Shown in pieces: positions 24,223-34,045 of a DNA stretch of 64,000 nt; the first letter of the stretch is position 1; each line of letters opens with the position of its first letter. The DNA comes from G963676205 sp964342525. GTDB lineage: Bacteria > Campylobacterota > Campylobacteria > Campylobacterales > Arcobacteraceae. Made by a program: the position numbers and the translations under genes. The stretch lies in the NCBI GenBank assembly GCA_964342525.1, contig CAYFGQ010000003.1, positions 1-64,000 of the forward strand, in the 5' to 3' direction. The notes below the pieces were generated by a model, which saw nothing but the letters and a program-made list of their open reading frames with translations, had not been told where the DNA came from and made no database searches.

Positions 24223-25323
24223 AGGTCCTTTATATGTAGTATTTTTCTCATCTTCAAATTCGAAGATAAAACACATTGGTAGTTTATTTCTTTTATGTAA
24301 ATATACAGCCGTGATATATCCACTTATACCAATTGAAGAGATTGCTAAAACAGATGAAAAAGCTAAAGTTGAAAGTCCAGTAAGACCTTGTCCTACAGTA
24401 CATCCAATAGCAACAACTCCACCTACACCCATCATAGCACCACCTACCATGTTGTATCCTAGTTTATTTCTTTTGATATTTGAAGTACATCCAAAACTAT
24501 ATCTTCTATTTTTCTTTGACATTAAAAATGCCCCAATAAGTACACCTAAGATCACAGAGATACCAAAGTTTAAGTCACTAACAGAATAGTATGAAAAAAG
24601 CTCTAAAGATTGTCCAGTAGGATATACAAAACTAAGACTTCCAAATTGAACTTCCCTTTCAATACTCTCTTCACCAAGGATACCAGTTACAAGCCAACCA
24701 GCAGATACTAAAAGACCAACAATCACACCATCATATAGTGAAAATACCCTTTTAAATTTTGCTTTTATAAGTACCACAAGAGCCACTAAAAGTAGAGCAA
24801 TAGTCACATATATATTTACTTGTGAATTTGTTATAGCACTTGACCATGCTATTAGTGTTTCATTTTGAGTAAGTAATGATACAGGATCATTTAAAAATCC
24901 TTTTACTGTTGCAAAAGCAAAAAGACCAATAAAGATAATAGTCACTAAAGAGTATGTATCTCCTTGGGCAAATTTTATAAGATTTCTACTACTACATCCA
25001 TCAGCTATCATCATACCAGCACCAAAAAGTGCTCCACCAATGATGATAGCAAAGTAATTGATATTATCCCTAAAATAATAAGACTCAGTCACATCAAGCT
25101 CATAATGTGATGTAAGAAGAGTAGTAGAGATAATAGCTACAATCATAGCCATAATCACAGATGCTCCCCTTCTTGTTGATCCTGTTTGTAGATAATCTTT
25201 TATAGATCCACTAAAACAAAATTGAGCTTTTTGAGCAATAACTCCAAAAGTAAGTCCTATAATCAATCCTAGTACATTTATAATCTGATAAGCTTCATAT
25301 TCTTCAAGTAATGTTTCAAGCAT
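24208..25323 (-). CDS. YeeE/YedE-family sulfur-compound transporter
   Basis: 371-residue inner-membrane protein with about ten helices in two repeats. The conserved Cys motifs of this family, which transports thiosulfate or related sulfur compounds, are FCFSGSIKDYL, DGCSSRNLIKFAQGD and AIGCTVGQGLTGLS. It is divergent from an Rrf2 regulator, and the intergenic region contains two operator-like repeats. Sulfur-species import (thiosulfate, sulfide carriers or selenium) is likely; the exact substrate is unknown. Confidence 0.88.
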   Translation of the reverse strand: MLETLLEEYEAYQIINVLGLIIGLTFGVIAQKAQFCFSGSIKDYLQTGSTRRGASVIMAMIVAIISTTLLTSHYELDVTESYYFRDNINYFAIIIGGALFGAGMMIADGCSSRNLIKFAQGDTYSLVTIIFIGLFAFATVKGFLNDPVSLLTQNETLIAWSSAITNSQVNIYVTIALLLVALVVLIKAKFKRVFSLYDGVIVGLLVSAGWLVTGILGEESIEREVQFGSLSFVYPTGQSLELFSYYSVSDLNFGISVILGVLIGAFLMSKKNRRYSFGCTSNIKRNKLGYNMVGGAMMGVGGVVAIGCTVGQGLTGLSTLAFSSVLAISSIGISGYITAVYLHKRNKLPMCFIFEFEDEKNTTYKGPEYTI

Positions 25324-25400
25324 ATTTTATAACCTTTAAATCGTTTTTTAATCTTTACAAATTTGATATATATTTGAAATCTTAGCAAAGTTTTTTATCT

Positions 25401-25474
25401 TTGTCAAGTATTTCTAGTGATTTACTTGACATTAAAAAGTAGTTTTGTCAACTATTTCTATTGATTTACTTGAT
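25401..25474. promoter_or_regulatory. Two 30-bp operator-like repeats between YeeE/YedE and Rrf2 genes
   Basis: 25401-25430 and 25445-25474 are near-identical 30-mers with a 44-base period. The first contains a perfect dyad, TGTCAAGTA (25402-25410) with TACTTGACA (25423-25431); the second has a weaker version of it. They lie in the shared promoter region, so the Rrf2 protein is the obvious candidate binder. Confidence 0.7.
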
Positions 25475-25527
25475 TTACACCCCTTATTATGGTAATATTC
25501 ATCAATTTATAAAAAAGGGATTTTTTA

Positions 25528-25941
25528 ATGTCAATGGTTTCAACAAAAGGATCATATGGTCTAACAGCTATGGTAGTTTTAGCTAAAGAAGACAAAGAAA
25601 CACTACTTCAAATAAAAGATATAGCAACAAAAGGGGAAATTCCTCAAAACTATCTAGAGCAGATTTTAGTAGTATTAAAAAGAGCTGGTTTTGTTGAAAG
25701 TATTCGTGGAGCGAATGGGGGATATAAACTATCCCGTGATTCTAAAAACATAACAGTATATGAAATACTTGGAGCATTAGATTGTGATACAGTATACAAA
25801 GAGATAAAATCATCAAATGCCCTTCTTAGCCCTTTTTGGTCAGATATCCAAGAAAAAATAGAAGAGCTTTTTTCTATGTCTTTAGATGACCTTATTGAGT
25901 TTTTAGATAAAAATGGGGACAATATCATATATTATATCTAA
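25528..25941 (+). CDS. Rrf2-family transcriptional regulator
   Basis: 137 residues with the Rrf2 winged helix: MVSTKGSYGLTAMVVLAKED, IPQNYLEQILVVLKRAGFVESIRGANGGYKLS. Iron-sulfur Rrf2 proteins use three Cys; only one Cys (LDCDTV) is seen here. It therefore resembles the CymR-type subset that senses sulfur metabolism through partners or thiols. Divergent to the sulfur transporter and followed by an NTF2-like protein 9 bases on. Confidence 0.88.
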   Translation: MSMVSTKGSYGLTAMVVLAKEDKETLLQIKDIATKGEIPQNYLEQILVVLKRAGFVESIRGANGGYKLSRDSKNITVYEILGALDCDTVYKEIKSSNALLSPFWSDIQEKIEELFSMSLDDLIEFLDKNGDNIIYYI

Positions 25942-25950
25942 GGTAAAAAT

Positions 25951-26340
25951 ATGGAAGAAAAAATAGAAAAACTAATAGCATTAATAAACAAATTTATACA
26001 CTCATTTAATAACTTTGATACTTCAAATCTTGAAGAGTTTTTATCTGAAGATTTTGAGTTTAAAAATATCTCCCATGGGGAAGTGGTAGAGAGTATACAA
26101 GGGATTACTCAATATAAACTAATAGTTGAACAATCAAAAGCCCTATTTTCAAATAGAACAGCCCAAATACAAAACCTAGACATCACAAAAACTCATATAG
26201 AAGCCTTGATCTATTTTAAAGCTACTATGGCAATAAGCACTATTGATGGATTAAGAGCAGGTCAAAAAATAGAATACAAAGGAAGCTTCAGCTTCACTAC
26301 AAATGAAGATAAAATCACAAAAGTAGTACAAGTATCTTAA
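25951..26340 (+). CDS. NTF2/SnoaL-like small protein
   Basis: 129 residues with the cone-shaped NTF2-like pattern: N-terminal helices (LIALINKFIHSFNNFDTSNLEEFLSED, quoted in part) and C-terminal strands ending YKGSFSFTTNEDKITKVVQV. No catalytic residues can be assigned. Nine bases after the Rrf2 gene, so probably in the same transcript. Function unknown. Confidence 0.7.
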   Translation: MEEKIEKLIALINKFIHSFNNFDTSNLEEFLSEDFEFKNISHGEVVESIQGITQYKLIVEQSKALFSNRTAQIQNLDITKTHIEALIYFKATMAISTIDGLRAGQKIEYKGSFSFTTNEDKITKVVQVS

Positions 26341-26364
26341 ATAAAGAGTCTTTTGACTCTTTAT
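26341..26364 (+). terminator. Terminator after the Rrf2/NTF2 transcript
   Basis: ATAAAGAGTC (26341-26350) pairs perfectly with GACTCTTTAT (26355-26364) around a TTTT loop, starting right after the stop codon. Confidence 0.7.
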
Positions 26365-26499
26365 ACTTTACCTCTTTTTTTATTTCCCCTTCTATCATAT
26401 AAAATAATATTTTTTGCAAAATATAACTAATTTCTAAAAGAGAAGACTTTTTAAAAACTTTTTTCAGCTATTCTTAATTATTTAAGTTTTGGGAAGAGC

Positions 26500-29400
26500 A
26501 TGAAAAACAAAAAAACACTAAAACATCTTATTACAAATAATATCAGGCTAGTTGCACTTATACCAATTATAATAATATCTATAATTTTGGTTAGTGTTTA
26601 TTTTTTTATGGTTAATTATATCTCAAAAGAAAATAGAAATATCATAATAGAAAATGCAAGAGAATCTCTAAAATACTCAGTAAATAGAGAATCAAAAAAC
26701 ATAAGTGATAAAATGTATGCTATCGCTGAATCCCATAAAAGCATCTTTTCCCAAGTAGAACATTTCTATAAAAATCCACAAAAATATTCTATTTTAAATA
26801 CAAACGCAAAATATAAAAGGGATAAGTCAAATATATTATATCAAGAGAATAATTTTGGTGGTGCAGATGCCATGTCATTTGTATCTTCTACACTTCCAAA
26901 AAATGAGATCATTGATTATCTAAACAAAACCCAATGGTTTGATATGCACCTTAAAAATGCAGTTGAAACAAGTGATGCTGTTGTTGCATCTTGGATAATA
27001 GATCAAGAAGCACTCATCAGATATTACCCTTACATAGGATTACATGAGTATCTTACAGAGTTAGTTAATTTTGATGAATGGAATTTTTATTATGAAGTTG
27101 ACCCCAAACACAATCCTAGTAAAAAGGCCCTTTGGAGTACCATATATCCGGATTTAGCAAATCATGGTTGGATGACTTCGTATATAGGACCAATATATGA
27201 TAATGAAAATAAATTTAGAGGGGTGATTGGGGTAGATGTACCTATAAATGCTTTAAAAAAAGAGGTTTTCCCTACATATATCCCATTTGATGGGGAAGTA
27301 TTTATTACTGATAATAAGGGTACTATTGTAACTATTAGTGATAAACTAAATCATTTTTTTGAGTTTATAGATATAGAAAAAAGTTTAAAAAACACTGAAA
27401 CTATAGACCATGAAACTTTACAACCAGTGGAGCATAATCTTTTAAAACACAAAGATAAAAACTTTGTAAAACAATTTGAGAAATATTTTAGTTTAGATTT
27501 AGACAGTGGAGAATTATCATACAAAAATAAAACTTTTCTAATAGAAAATCAGCCTATATTAAATACAAACTGGAAAGTATTTTTTTTAATCGATAAAAAT
27601 AAATTAATCCAAGATAGTCTAAGTACCCATGGGAAATCCCAAACCATATCATATATAGTTCTTTGTTTTATGATCTTTTTTACCCTTTTATTCTTATACT
27701 TTTTGAATAAATTCTTAAAATCTTTATCTAGAAAAATAAGCTCTCCAATAATAAAACTATCTGAAAACACTAAAGATATCCAAAACTATGAAAAAGAAAA
27801 AGAGATAGGGATAATAGAGATAGATACCCTTTTAGAAAACTTTGATAATATGACCAATGAAATAAGAAACCATAGGGATAACCTTGAAGGACAAATAAGA
27901 CAACGTACAAAAGATTTACAAATCCAAAAAGAAAAAGCAGAAAGTGCCACTAAAGCAAAAAGTGAATTTTTAGCAAATATGAGCCATGAGATAAGAACAC
28001 CTATGAATGGAATAATAGGAATGTCCCACTTAACTTTAGAAACAAATCTTAATACAAAACAAAGATCCTACATAGAAAAGATCGATAATAGTGCAAAATC
28101 TTTGCTTGGTATTTTAAATGATATCCTTGATTTTTCTAAAATAGAAGCAAGAAAATTAAAACTTGATGATATAGAGTTTGATCTTTTCAAAGTAATAAAT
28201 AATATCATAAGTTTACATGAGTTTAAAGCCCATGAAAAAAACTTGGAACTACTAGTGGGATACGAAGAAAATGTAGGTAAAAAGTTTTATGGAGATCCTT
28301 TAAGATTATCTCAAATCATCACAAACCTCTTATCAAATGCTATAAAATTTACTCCAAAAGGTGAGATAGCTTTATATATAAAAAAAGTAGCTACAAATAA
28401 AATACGATTTACCATAAAAGATACAGGTATAGGATTAAGTGAAGAAGAGAAAAATAAACTATTTGAGTCTTTTTCCCAAGCAGATGGAAGTACCACTAGA
28501 AAATATGGAGGAACAGGTTTAGGGCTATCCATATCAAAACAACTTGTTAAACTTATGAATGGCGAGATTTGGGTAGAGAGTAAAAAAAATATAGGTAGTA
28601 AGTTTATCTTTGAAATCGAATTAAAAGAGATGGAAAAAGAAACTAAAATATTTTCACAATTTGAAAACAAAAAAGTTCTAGTTGTGGATGATAATAAAAC
28701 TTGGCATGAGATATTATATTCGCTCCTAAATAGATTTGGTGTAGATGTGGATATGTCCTTTAGTGGGGAAGATGCTATTAGAGCTGTAAATAAATGTCGT
28801 AACAAATATGATATTATCTTAATGGATTGGAATATGCCCCATATGGATGGAATACAAACCACACAAAGGATCAAAGAAGAGTGTGAACTCAAAACACCAC
28901 CAACAGTTATAATGGTAAGTAGTTTCAAAAAAGAGAGCATTGTACAAAGGGCAAAAGATGCTGGTATTGATATCTTTTTACAAAAACCTATAAATCCATC
29001 CATGTTAAATGATATTTTAAATGATGTATTTAAAAATGAGATAAAAGAGACATACACAAGAAGGGATGATAAATCATCCAAAAGCGATATTATAAAGCTA
29101 AAAAACAATCATATCTTACTAGTTGAAGACAATAAAACCAACCAAGAGATAATAGTAGGTCTTCTTGAAAATAGTGGTATAAAACTAGATATCGCAAATA
29201 ATGGGAAAGAGGCTCTTTGGTTATTTGAGAGAAACACTTATAATCTAATCTTGATGGATATACAAATGCCTGAACTTGATGGATATGAAACCACCCAAAT
29301 TATAAGAGAAAAGGATAAGGATATACCAATTATAGCACTTTCAGCAAATGTTATGAGAGAAGATATACAAAAAAGTAAAGTTGTAGGTATGCAAGAGCAC

Positions 29401-29802
29401 TTAAATAAACCTATTGAGGTGGAGAAGCTATATAAAGTATTATTAAGATACCTAGCAATAAAACATCCTATAAAAGAAGAGGAGAACATCATGGAATTAA
29501 ATTTTTCATACCTAAATAAAGAAGAAGGGCTAAAAAATGTAGCAAATATTGAATCTATATATTTAAAAGTGCTAAAAACATTTTACGAAGATTTTAGTAA
29601 TATAGATCTAAAAAGTATGTCTGAAAATGACCTAAAAAGAACTATTCATACACTAAAAGGACTTAGTGGAAATATTGGTTCAAAAAGCCTTAGAGAGATA
29701 ACAGAAGAATTAGATAAAAACTTTAATATATCTAGAATTGATCAGTTAAAAATTGAACTAGATCAAATCATAGATGATATCTATAGAAATGTAATTTGCT
29801 AA
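26500..29802 (+). CDS. Hybrid sensor histidine kinase (Cache-HisKA-HATPase-REC-REC-Hpt)
   Basis: 1100 residues. A membrane helix near 14-37, a large periplasmic Cache-type sensor (about 40-370, with GVIGVDVPINAL) and a second helix near 380-402 are followed by a coiled linker. HisKA has FLANMSHEIRTPMNG (phospho-His near 500); the ATPase domain has NLLSNAIKFTP and KYGGTGLGLSISK. Two receiver domains follow (LVVDDNKTWHEILYSL with LMDWNMPHMDG; LLVEDNKTNQEIIVG with LMDIQMPELDG), then an Hpt domain with RTIHTLKGLSGN. This gives a complete phosphorelay in one chain. The next gene, 8 bases on, is a GGDEF response regulator, the likely output. Confidence 0.92.
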   Translation: MKNKKTLKHLITNNIRLVALIPIIIISIILVSVYFFMVNYISKENRNIIIENARESLKYSVNRESKNISDKMYAIAESHKSIFSQVEHFYKNPQKYSILNTNAKYKRDKSNILYQENNFGGADAMSFVSSTLPKNEIIDYLNKTQWFDMHLKNAVETSDAVVASWIIDQEALIRYYPYIGLHEYLTELVNFDEWNFYYEVDPKHNPSKKALWSTIYPDLANHGWMTSYIGPIYDNENKFRGVIGVDVPINALKKEVFPTYIPFDGEVFITDNKGTIVTISDKLNHFFEFIDIEKSLKNTETIDHETLQPVEHNLLKHKDKNFVKQFEKYFSLDLDSGELSYKNKTFLIENQPILNTNWKVFFLIDKNKLIQDSLSTHGKSQTISYIVLCFMIFFTLLFLYFLNKFLKSLSRKISSPIIKLSENTKDIQNYEKEKEIGIIEIDTLLENFDNMTNEIRNHRDNLEGQIRQRTKDLQIQKEKAESATKAKSEFLANMSHEIRTPMNGIIGMSHLTLETNLNTKQRSYIEKIDNSAKSLLGILNDILDFSKIEARKLKLDDIEFDLFKVINNIISLHEFKAHEKNLELLVGYEENVGKKFYGDPLRLSQIITNLLSNAIKFTPKGEIALYIKKVATNKIRFTIKDTGIGLSEEEKNKLFESFSQADGSTTRKYGGTGLGLSISKQLVKLMNGEIWVESKKNIGSKFIFEIELKEMEKETKIFSQFENKKVLVVDDNKTWHEILYSLLNRFGVDVDMSFSGEDAIRAVNKCRNKYDIILMDWNMPHMDGIQTTQRIKEECELKTPPTVIMVSSFKKESIVQRAKDAGIDIFLQKPINPSMLNDILNDVFKNEIKETYTRRDDKSSKSDIIKLKNNHILLVEDNKTNQEIIVGLLENSGIKLDIANNGKEALWLFERNTYNLILMDIQMPELDGYETTQIIREKDKDIPIIALSANVMREDIQKSKVVGMQEHLNKPIEVEKLYKVLLRYLAIKHPIKEEENIMELNFSYLNKEEGLKNVANIESIYLKVLKTFYEDFSNIDLKSMSENDLKRTIHTLKGLSGNIGSKSLREITEELDKNFNISRIDQLKIELDQIIDDIYRNVIC

Positions 29803-29810
29803 GGTTATAG

Positions 29811-30689
29811 ATGAAAAAAATATTAATCATAGATGATACAAGGGTAAATATAGTAATACTACAAGAGCTACTATCCAAAAAATATGATGTAATTTCCCAA
29901 ACAAATGGATTTAAGGCAATTGAGATTGTAAAAAATGAAAAAGTTGATTTAATACTATTGGATGTAATGATGCCTGAAATAGATGGCTTTGAGACATGTA
30001 AAATCCTAAAACAAAACCCTAAAACAAAAGATATCCCTATCTTTTTTATCACAGCAAAAGCAGATGAGGATAGTATAGAAAATGCATATGAACTTGGAGG
30101 AAGTGACTATATATCTAAACCCTTTAAACCAAAAGAGCTTTTAGCAAAAATAAATCGTGAATTTTCAATGCAAGATATGATCAGCCATCTCCATTATATA
30201 TCCTCCTATGATGAGATGACAGGAATACTAAATAGAAGAAAATTCTTTGAACTCGCTACTAAAAGATTTGATGAAACAAAAGAAAATCTATATGCTGTGA
30301 TGATAGATATTGATAAATTTAAAAATATAAATGACACCTATGGACATGCTTTTGGGGATAAGGTGATCAAATGTATCACAAATACTATCAAAAACTATCT
30401 ACAAAATAAAGGGATCTTTGCAAGACTTGGAGGTGAAGAGTTTGTTATACTTATTGAGAGTTTAGAGTGTAACAATGATATCGAAACCTATATGGAAGAG
30501 CTTCGTGTACTTGTATCAACCCAAACATTAAACACAGATAAAAATACACAAATCAGTTTTACCATAAGTCAAGGGATCAGCCAAAAAGATGATTTTATAA
30601 AAGATATAGATCACCTACTTAAAAAAGCCGATGATGCATTATATGAAGCAAAAGGGGATGGGAGAAATAAAACTATTTTTAGAGTTTAA
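29811..30689 (+). CDS. Response regulator with GGDEF output (diguanylate cyclase)
   Basis: 292 residues: receiver domain 1-120 (ILIIDDTRVNIVILQ, phospho-Asp in LLDVMMPEIDG, switch Lys in YISKPFKP) and GGDEF domain 130-290 (DIDKFKNINDTYGH, active site RLGGEEFVIL). It makes c-di-GMP, probably in response to the kinase immediately upstream. Confidence 0.93.
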   Translation: MKKILIIDDTRVNIVILQELLSKKYDVISQTNGFKAIEIVKNEKVDLILLDVMMPEIDGFETCKILKQNPKTKDIPIFFITAKADEDSIENAYELGGSDYISKPFKPKELLAKINREFSMQDMISHLHYISSYDEMTGILNRRKFFELATKRFDETKENLYAVMIDIDKFKNINDTYGHAFGDKVIKCITNTIKNYLQNKGIFARLGGEEFVILIESLECNNDIETYMEELRVLVSTQTLNTDKNTQISFTISQGISQKDDFIKDIDHLLKKADDALYEAKGDGRNKTIFRV

Positions 30690-30852
30690 GAAAGCCACTT
30701 AGTGTTTTTTGATTCATATAGTAACACTATTTATTAAAAAAAATTAAATATATTATCTTAGCATTATTAGCTAAAAATGACTTTTTCATTTTTTGTTATA
30801 ATATTGACAATATGCACCCCTTTACATTAAAAAACATATTAAGGAGGATAAG

Positions 30853-33800
30853 ATGTTGCAAGAGAGTGAAAAAAATATTCTAAAACTTTTAAAACTAGGT
30901 CCTCTATTTATTATCCTTATCTTTATTATTGTTATGTATATTATTTTTAATAGCCACAATAAGCTATTGGAACAACAAATAAATCAAATCAAAGATCAAG
31001 CATTACAAGAGAAAAAAACCCTTATAAAAAGAGAAGTTGAAAGTGTTTATAACTACATTGATAGTGAACTTAACAGAACAAGAACTACCATAAAACAAAA
31101 TGCGAAAAATAGAGTCTATGAAGCAATCGCAATTGCTAATTCAATATATAAAAACAATCTAGATAAAAATGAAAAAGAGATAAAAAGATTAATAACTGAT
31201 GCTTTAAGAGATATCAGATTTAATGATAATAGAGGCTACTTTTTTATAAATGATTTAAAAGCCAAAAGTATTATGAACCCAAACCTACCAGAGATTGAAG
31301 GGAAAAGCATATGGGATTTTCAAGATAAAAAAGGAGCATATCCAGCAAGAGAAGCTGTAGAGATTTCACAAAAATATAAAGAAGGTTATCTTACATATTG
31401 GTGGGATAAACCAGATAATAAAAAAGATAGCTTTGAGAAGATAAGTTTTGTTAAATTATTTGAACCATTTAATTGGACTATAGGTACAGGTGAATATGTA
31501 ATCAACTATGAAACAAAACTAAAAGATGAACTTCTTAGTAAAATACAAAATGTCAAATTTGGTAAAAATGGTTACATCTTTATCTCAGATGAAAAAGGGA
31601 TCACACTAAGCCATATAAATAAAAATGAAATTGGTAAAAATAGAATTAATCTAAAAGATAAAAATGGTGTAGAGATTATAAAAGAAGTGATAAAAGTAGC
31701 TAAAAAAGGTGAAGGCTATATCTCTTATATAGGAACTATAAAACCATCCACGGGAGAAGCAGCAGAAAAGATCTCTTTTGTAAAAGGCTTTGATAAATGG
31801 AACTGGGCCATAGGTGCAGGTTTATATGTGGATGAATTAAATTCTCAAATAGAAGAAAAAAACAATATTTTTATAAAAAATGATAACTCACAATTTAAGA
31901 AAATGCTCTTTATAAATTTTATTTTCTTTGGTGCACTTTTTATAGCGTCTTTATTTCTTGCTAGAATAACAAAAAATAGGTTTTTACAATACAACCACGC
32001 TGTAAATAAAAAAACAAAAGAATTAGAAGAATTAAATAAAACCCTTGAAGATAAAGTGGAGATAAGAACAAAAGAGCAAAATAGTTTATTAGCATTATTT
32101 GAAGAAGGAGATTCTGTTCTTGTTAGGTGGAACAATGATGAAAACTGGAGTGTAGATTATGTTTCATCGAATGTCTCAAATCTATTAGGTTATGAAAAAG
32201 AAGAGTTTTTAAGTGGATCTATTGCTTATGCAGATTGTATTCATAAAGATGATCTACAACAAACTATTGATGATGATATTTATAGAAGAAAAGAAAATAA
32301 AGAATTTTACAGACATCTTCCATATAGAATAGTTACAAAAGATGGTGTAGTAAAATGGATATTAGAATACAATTTAATAATACGAAATGAAAAAGGTGAT
32401 ATAACCCATTATCTAGGTTATTTGATGGATGAGACATCAAATCAAACAGCTAGAGAAGAACTAGTGATAGCAAAAAAAGAAGCCATAAATGCTAGTCAAG
32501 CAAAAAGTGAATTTTTAGCAAATATGAGCCATGAGATAAGAACACCTATGAATGGTATTATAGGTATGACCACTTTAGCCTTATCAAAAATTGACACAGA
32601 TGTAATTCAAGCAAAAGACTTTACAAAAAAAGCAAAAAACTCAGCAAATATGCTCCTTGGGGTTATCAATGATATTTTAGACTTTTCAAAAATAGAAGCA
32701 AGAAAAATAGATATAGAAAAAACACCAGTTTACCTAGGTGAGATACTAAGTCAAATGAATGATCTATTTTCATATACTGCATCACAAAAAGATATAAAAT
32801 TTATCATCGAACATGATAATATGGTTCCTGAATATATTTTAGGTGATAAACTAAGACTTACGCAAGTATTAACAAACCTAATAAGTAATGCCCTAAAATT
32901 TACCCAAAAAGGATCCATAAAACTTAAAATAGAACTTCTTTCAAAAGATGGGGATAATATAAAGTTAAAATTTTCAGTAAGTGACACAGGAAAAGGTATC
33001 GCAAAAGAGAATCAAAATAAACTATTTAAATCATTTGCTCAAGAAGACTCTACCATCTCTAGAAAATATGGTGGTACAGGATTGGGATTAACCATCTCAA
33101 AAAATCTTGTAAGCCTAATGGATGGGGAGATTGACTTTACAAGTGTTGAAAATGAAGGTAGCACTTTCTTCTTTACATTAAATACCACTCTTATTCAAGA
33201 AAAAAGTATTCAAAAGAAAGAAAAAACAACTATAAATCACCTAGAACAAGATAATGAAATACTCGATGCAAGGATATTATTAGTAGAAGACAATGAAACA
33301 AATCAAGAACTTGCCTATAATTTTCTAAGCCAAATAGTTAAAGAGATAGAGATTGTAAATAATGGACAAGAAGCTATTGATATTTTAGATTCAAAAGAGA
33401 AAGACTACTACAAACTTGTACTTATGGATATACATATGCCTGTACTTGATGGAAACACGGCAACCATCAAAATAAAAGAGCAAGAAAAATATAAAGAGTT
33501 AGCAATTATAGCAATGACTGCAAATGTGATAAAAAAAGATTTAGAATACTCTATAAAATGTGGAATGTGTGATTATGTTACTAAGCCATTTGAGGTTCAA
33601 GAATTATTTGATAAAGTAAAATACTGGATAAATAAAAAAGAGAAAGTAAAAACCATAGCAAAAAAAGTAAAAGTAAAAAAAGATGGTATAGATTTTGATG
33701 AGGCTATAGATAGAATGATGGGTCAAAAAGATCTATATAAAGGCTTCTTAGAAAGCTTTTTGAAAAATGATTCAAATAGTTTTAGTGATCTAGAAAAACT

Positions 33801-34017
33801 AATACAAAGAAAAGATTTAAATGAAGTGATAAGCAAAGCACATACACTAAAAGGTGTTTATGGAACCATAGGTGCAGGTAAACTATCTGATCTATTTAGA
33901 CAAATTGAAGAATCATTTAAAACAAAACATACTATTGATGAAAACCTACTTGAAGAGACTAAAAAAGAGATAGAAAAGGTAAGCATAAAAATAAAAGAGT
34001 GGATTAAAGAAAATTAA
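30853..34017 (+). CDS. Hybrid sensor histidine kinase (dCache-PAS-HisKA-HATPase-REC-Hpt)
   Basis: 1054 residues. N-terminal helix near 16-34; periplasmic double Cache with two similar halves (GYFFINDLKAKSIMNP ... WTIGTGEYV and GYIFISDEKGITLSH ... WNWAIGAGLYVD); second helix near 350-370; coiled coil; PAS (SVDYVSSNVSNLLGYEKEEF with C-terminal YRIVTKDGVVKWILEY); HisKA (FLANMSHEIRTPMNG); ATPase (NLISNALKFTQ, KYGGTGLGLTISK); receiver (LLVEDNETNQEL, LMDIHMPVLDG); Hpt (KAHTLKGVYGTIG). The 163-base gap before it is AT-rich with AAGGAGGATAAG as a strong ribosome site. Ligand unknown; dCache often senses small organic acids or amino acids. Confidence 0.92.
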   Translation: MLQESEKNILKLLKLGPLFIILIFIIVMYIIFNSHNKLLEQQINQIKDQALQEKKTLIKREVESVYNYIDSELNRTRTTIKQNAKNRVYEAIAIANSIYKNNLDKNEKEIKRLITDALRDIRFNDNRGYFFINDLKAKSIMNPNLPEIEGKSIWDFQDKKGAYPAREAVEISQKYKEGYLTYWWDKPDNKKDSFEKISFVKLFEPFNWTIGTGEYVINYETKLKDELLSKIQNVKFGKNGYIFISDEKGITLSHINKNEIGKNRINLKDKNGVEIIKEVIKVAKKGEGYISYIGTIKPSTGEAAEKISFVKGFDKWNWAIGAGLYVDELNSQIEEKNNIFIKNDNSQFKKMLFINFIFFGALFIASLFLARITKNRFLQYNHAVNKKTKELEELNKTLEDKVEIRTKEQNSLLALFEEGDSVLVRWNNDENWSVDYVSSNVSNLLGYEKEEFLSGSIAYADCIHKDDLQQTIDDDIYRRKENKEFYRHLPYRIVTKDGVVKWILEYNLIIRNEKGDITHYLGYLMDETSNQTAREELVIAKKEAINASQAKSEFLANMSHEIRTPMNGIIGMTTLALSKIDTDVIQAKDFTKKAKNSANMLLGVINDILDFSKIEARKIDIEKTPVYLGEILSQMNDLFSYTASQKDIKFIIEHDNMVPEYILGDKLRLTQVLTNLISNALKFTQKGSIKLKIELLSKDGDNIKLKFSVSDTGKGIAKENQNKLFKSFAQEDSTISRKYGGTGLGLTISKNLVSLMDGEIDFTSVENEGSTFFFTLNTTLIQEKSIQKKEKTTINHLEQDNEILDARILLVEDNETNQELAYNFLSQIVKEIEIVNNGQEAIDILDSKEKDYYKLVLMDIHMPVLDGNTATIKIKEQEKYKELAIIAMTANVIKKDLEYSIKCGMCDYVTKPFEVQELFDKVKYWINKKEKVKTIAKKVKVKKDGIDFDEAIDRMMGQKDLYKGFLESFLKNDSNSFSDLEKLIQRKDLNEVISKAHTLKGVYGTIGAGKLSDLFRQIEESFKTKHTIDENLLEETKKEIEKVSIKIKEWIKEN

Positions 34018-34045
34018 CTTCTCTCTAAAACCACCCTTTTAGATT

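Noticed and set aside
28311..29108. 265-codon minus-strand frame opposite the first hybrid kinase
   Set aside because: The opposite strand carries an unmistakable kinase; the frame has no ribosome site or family match.
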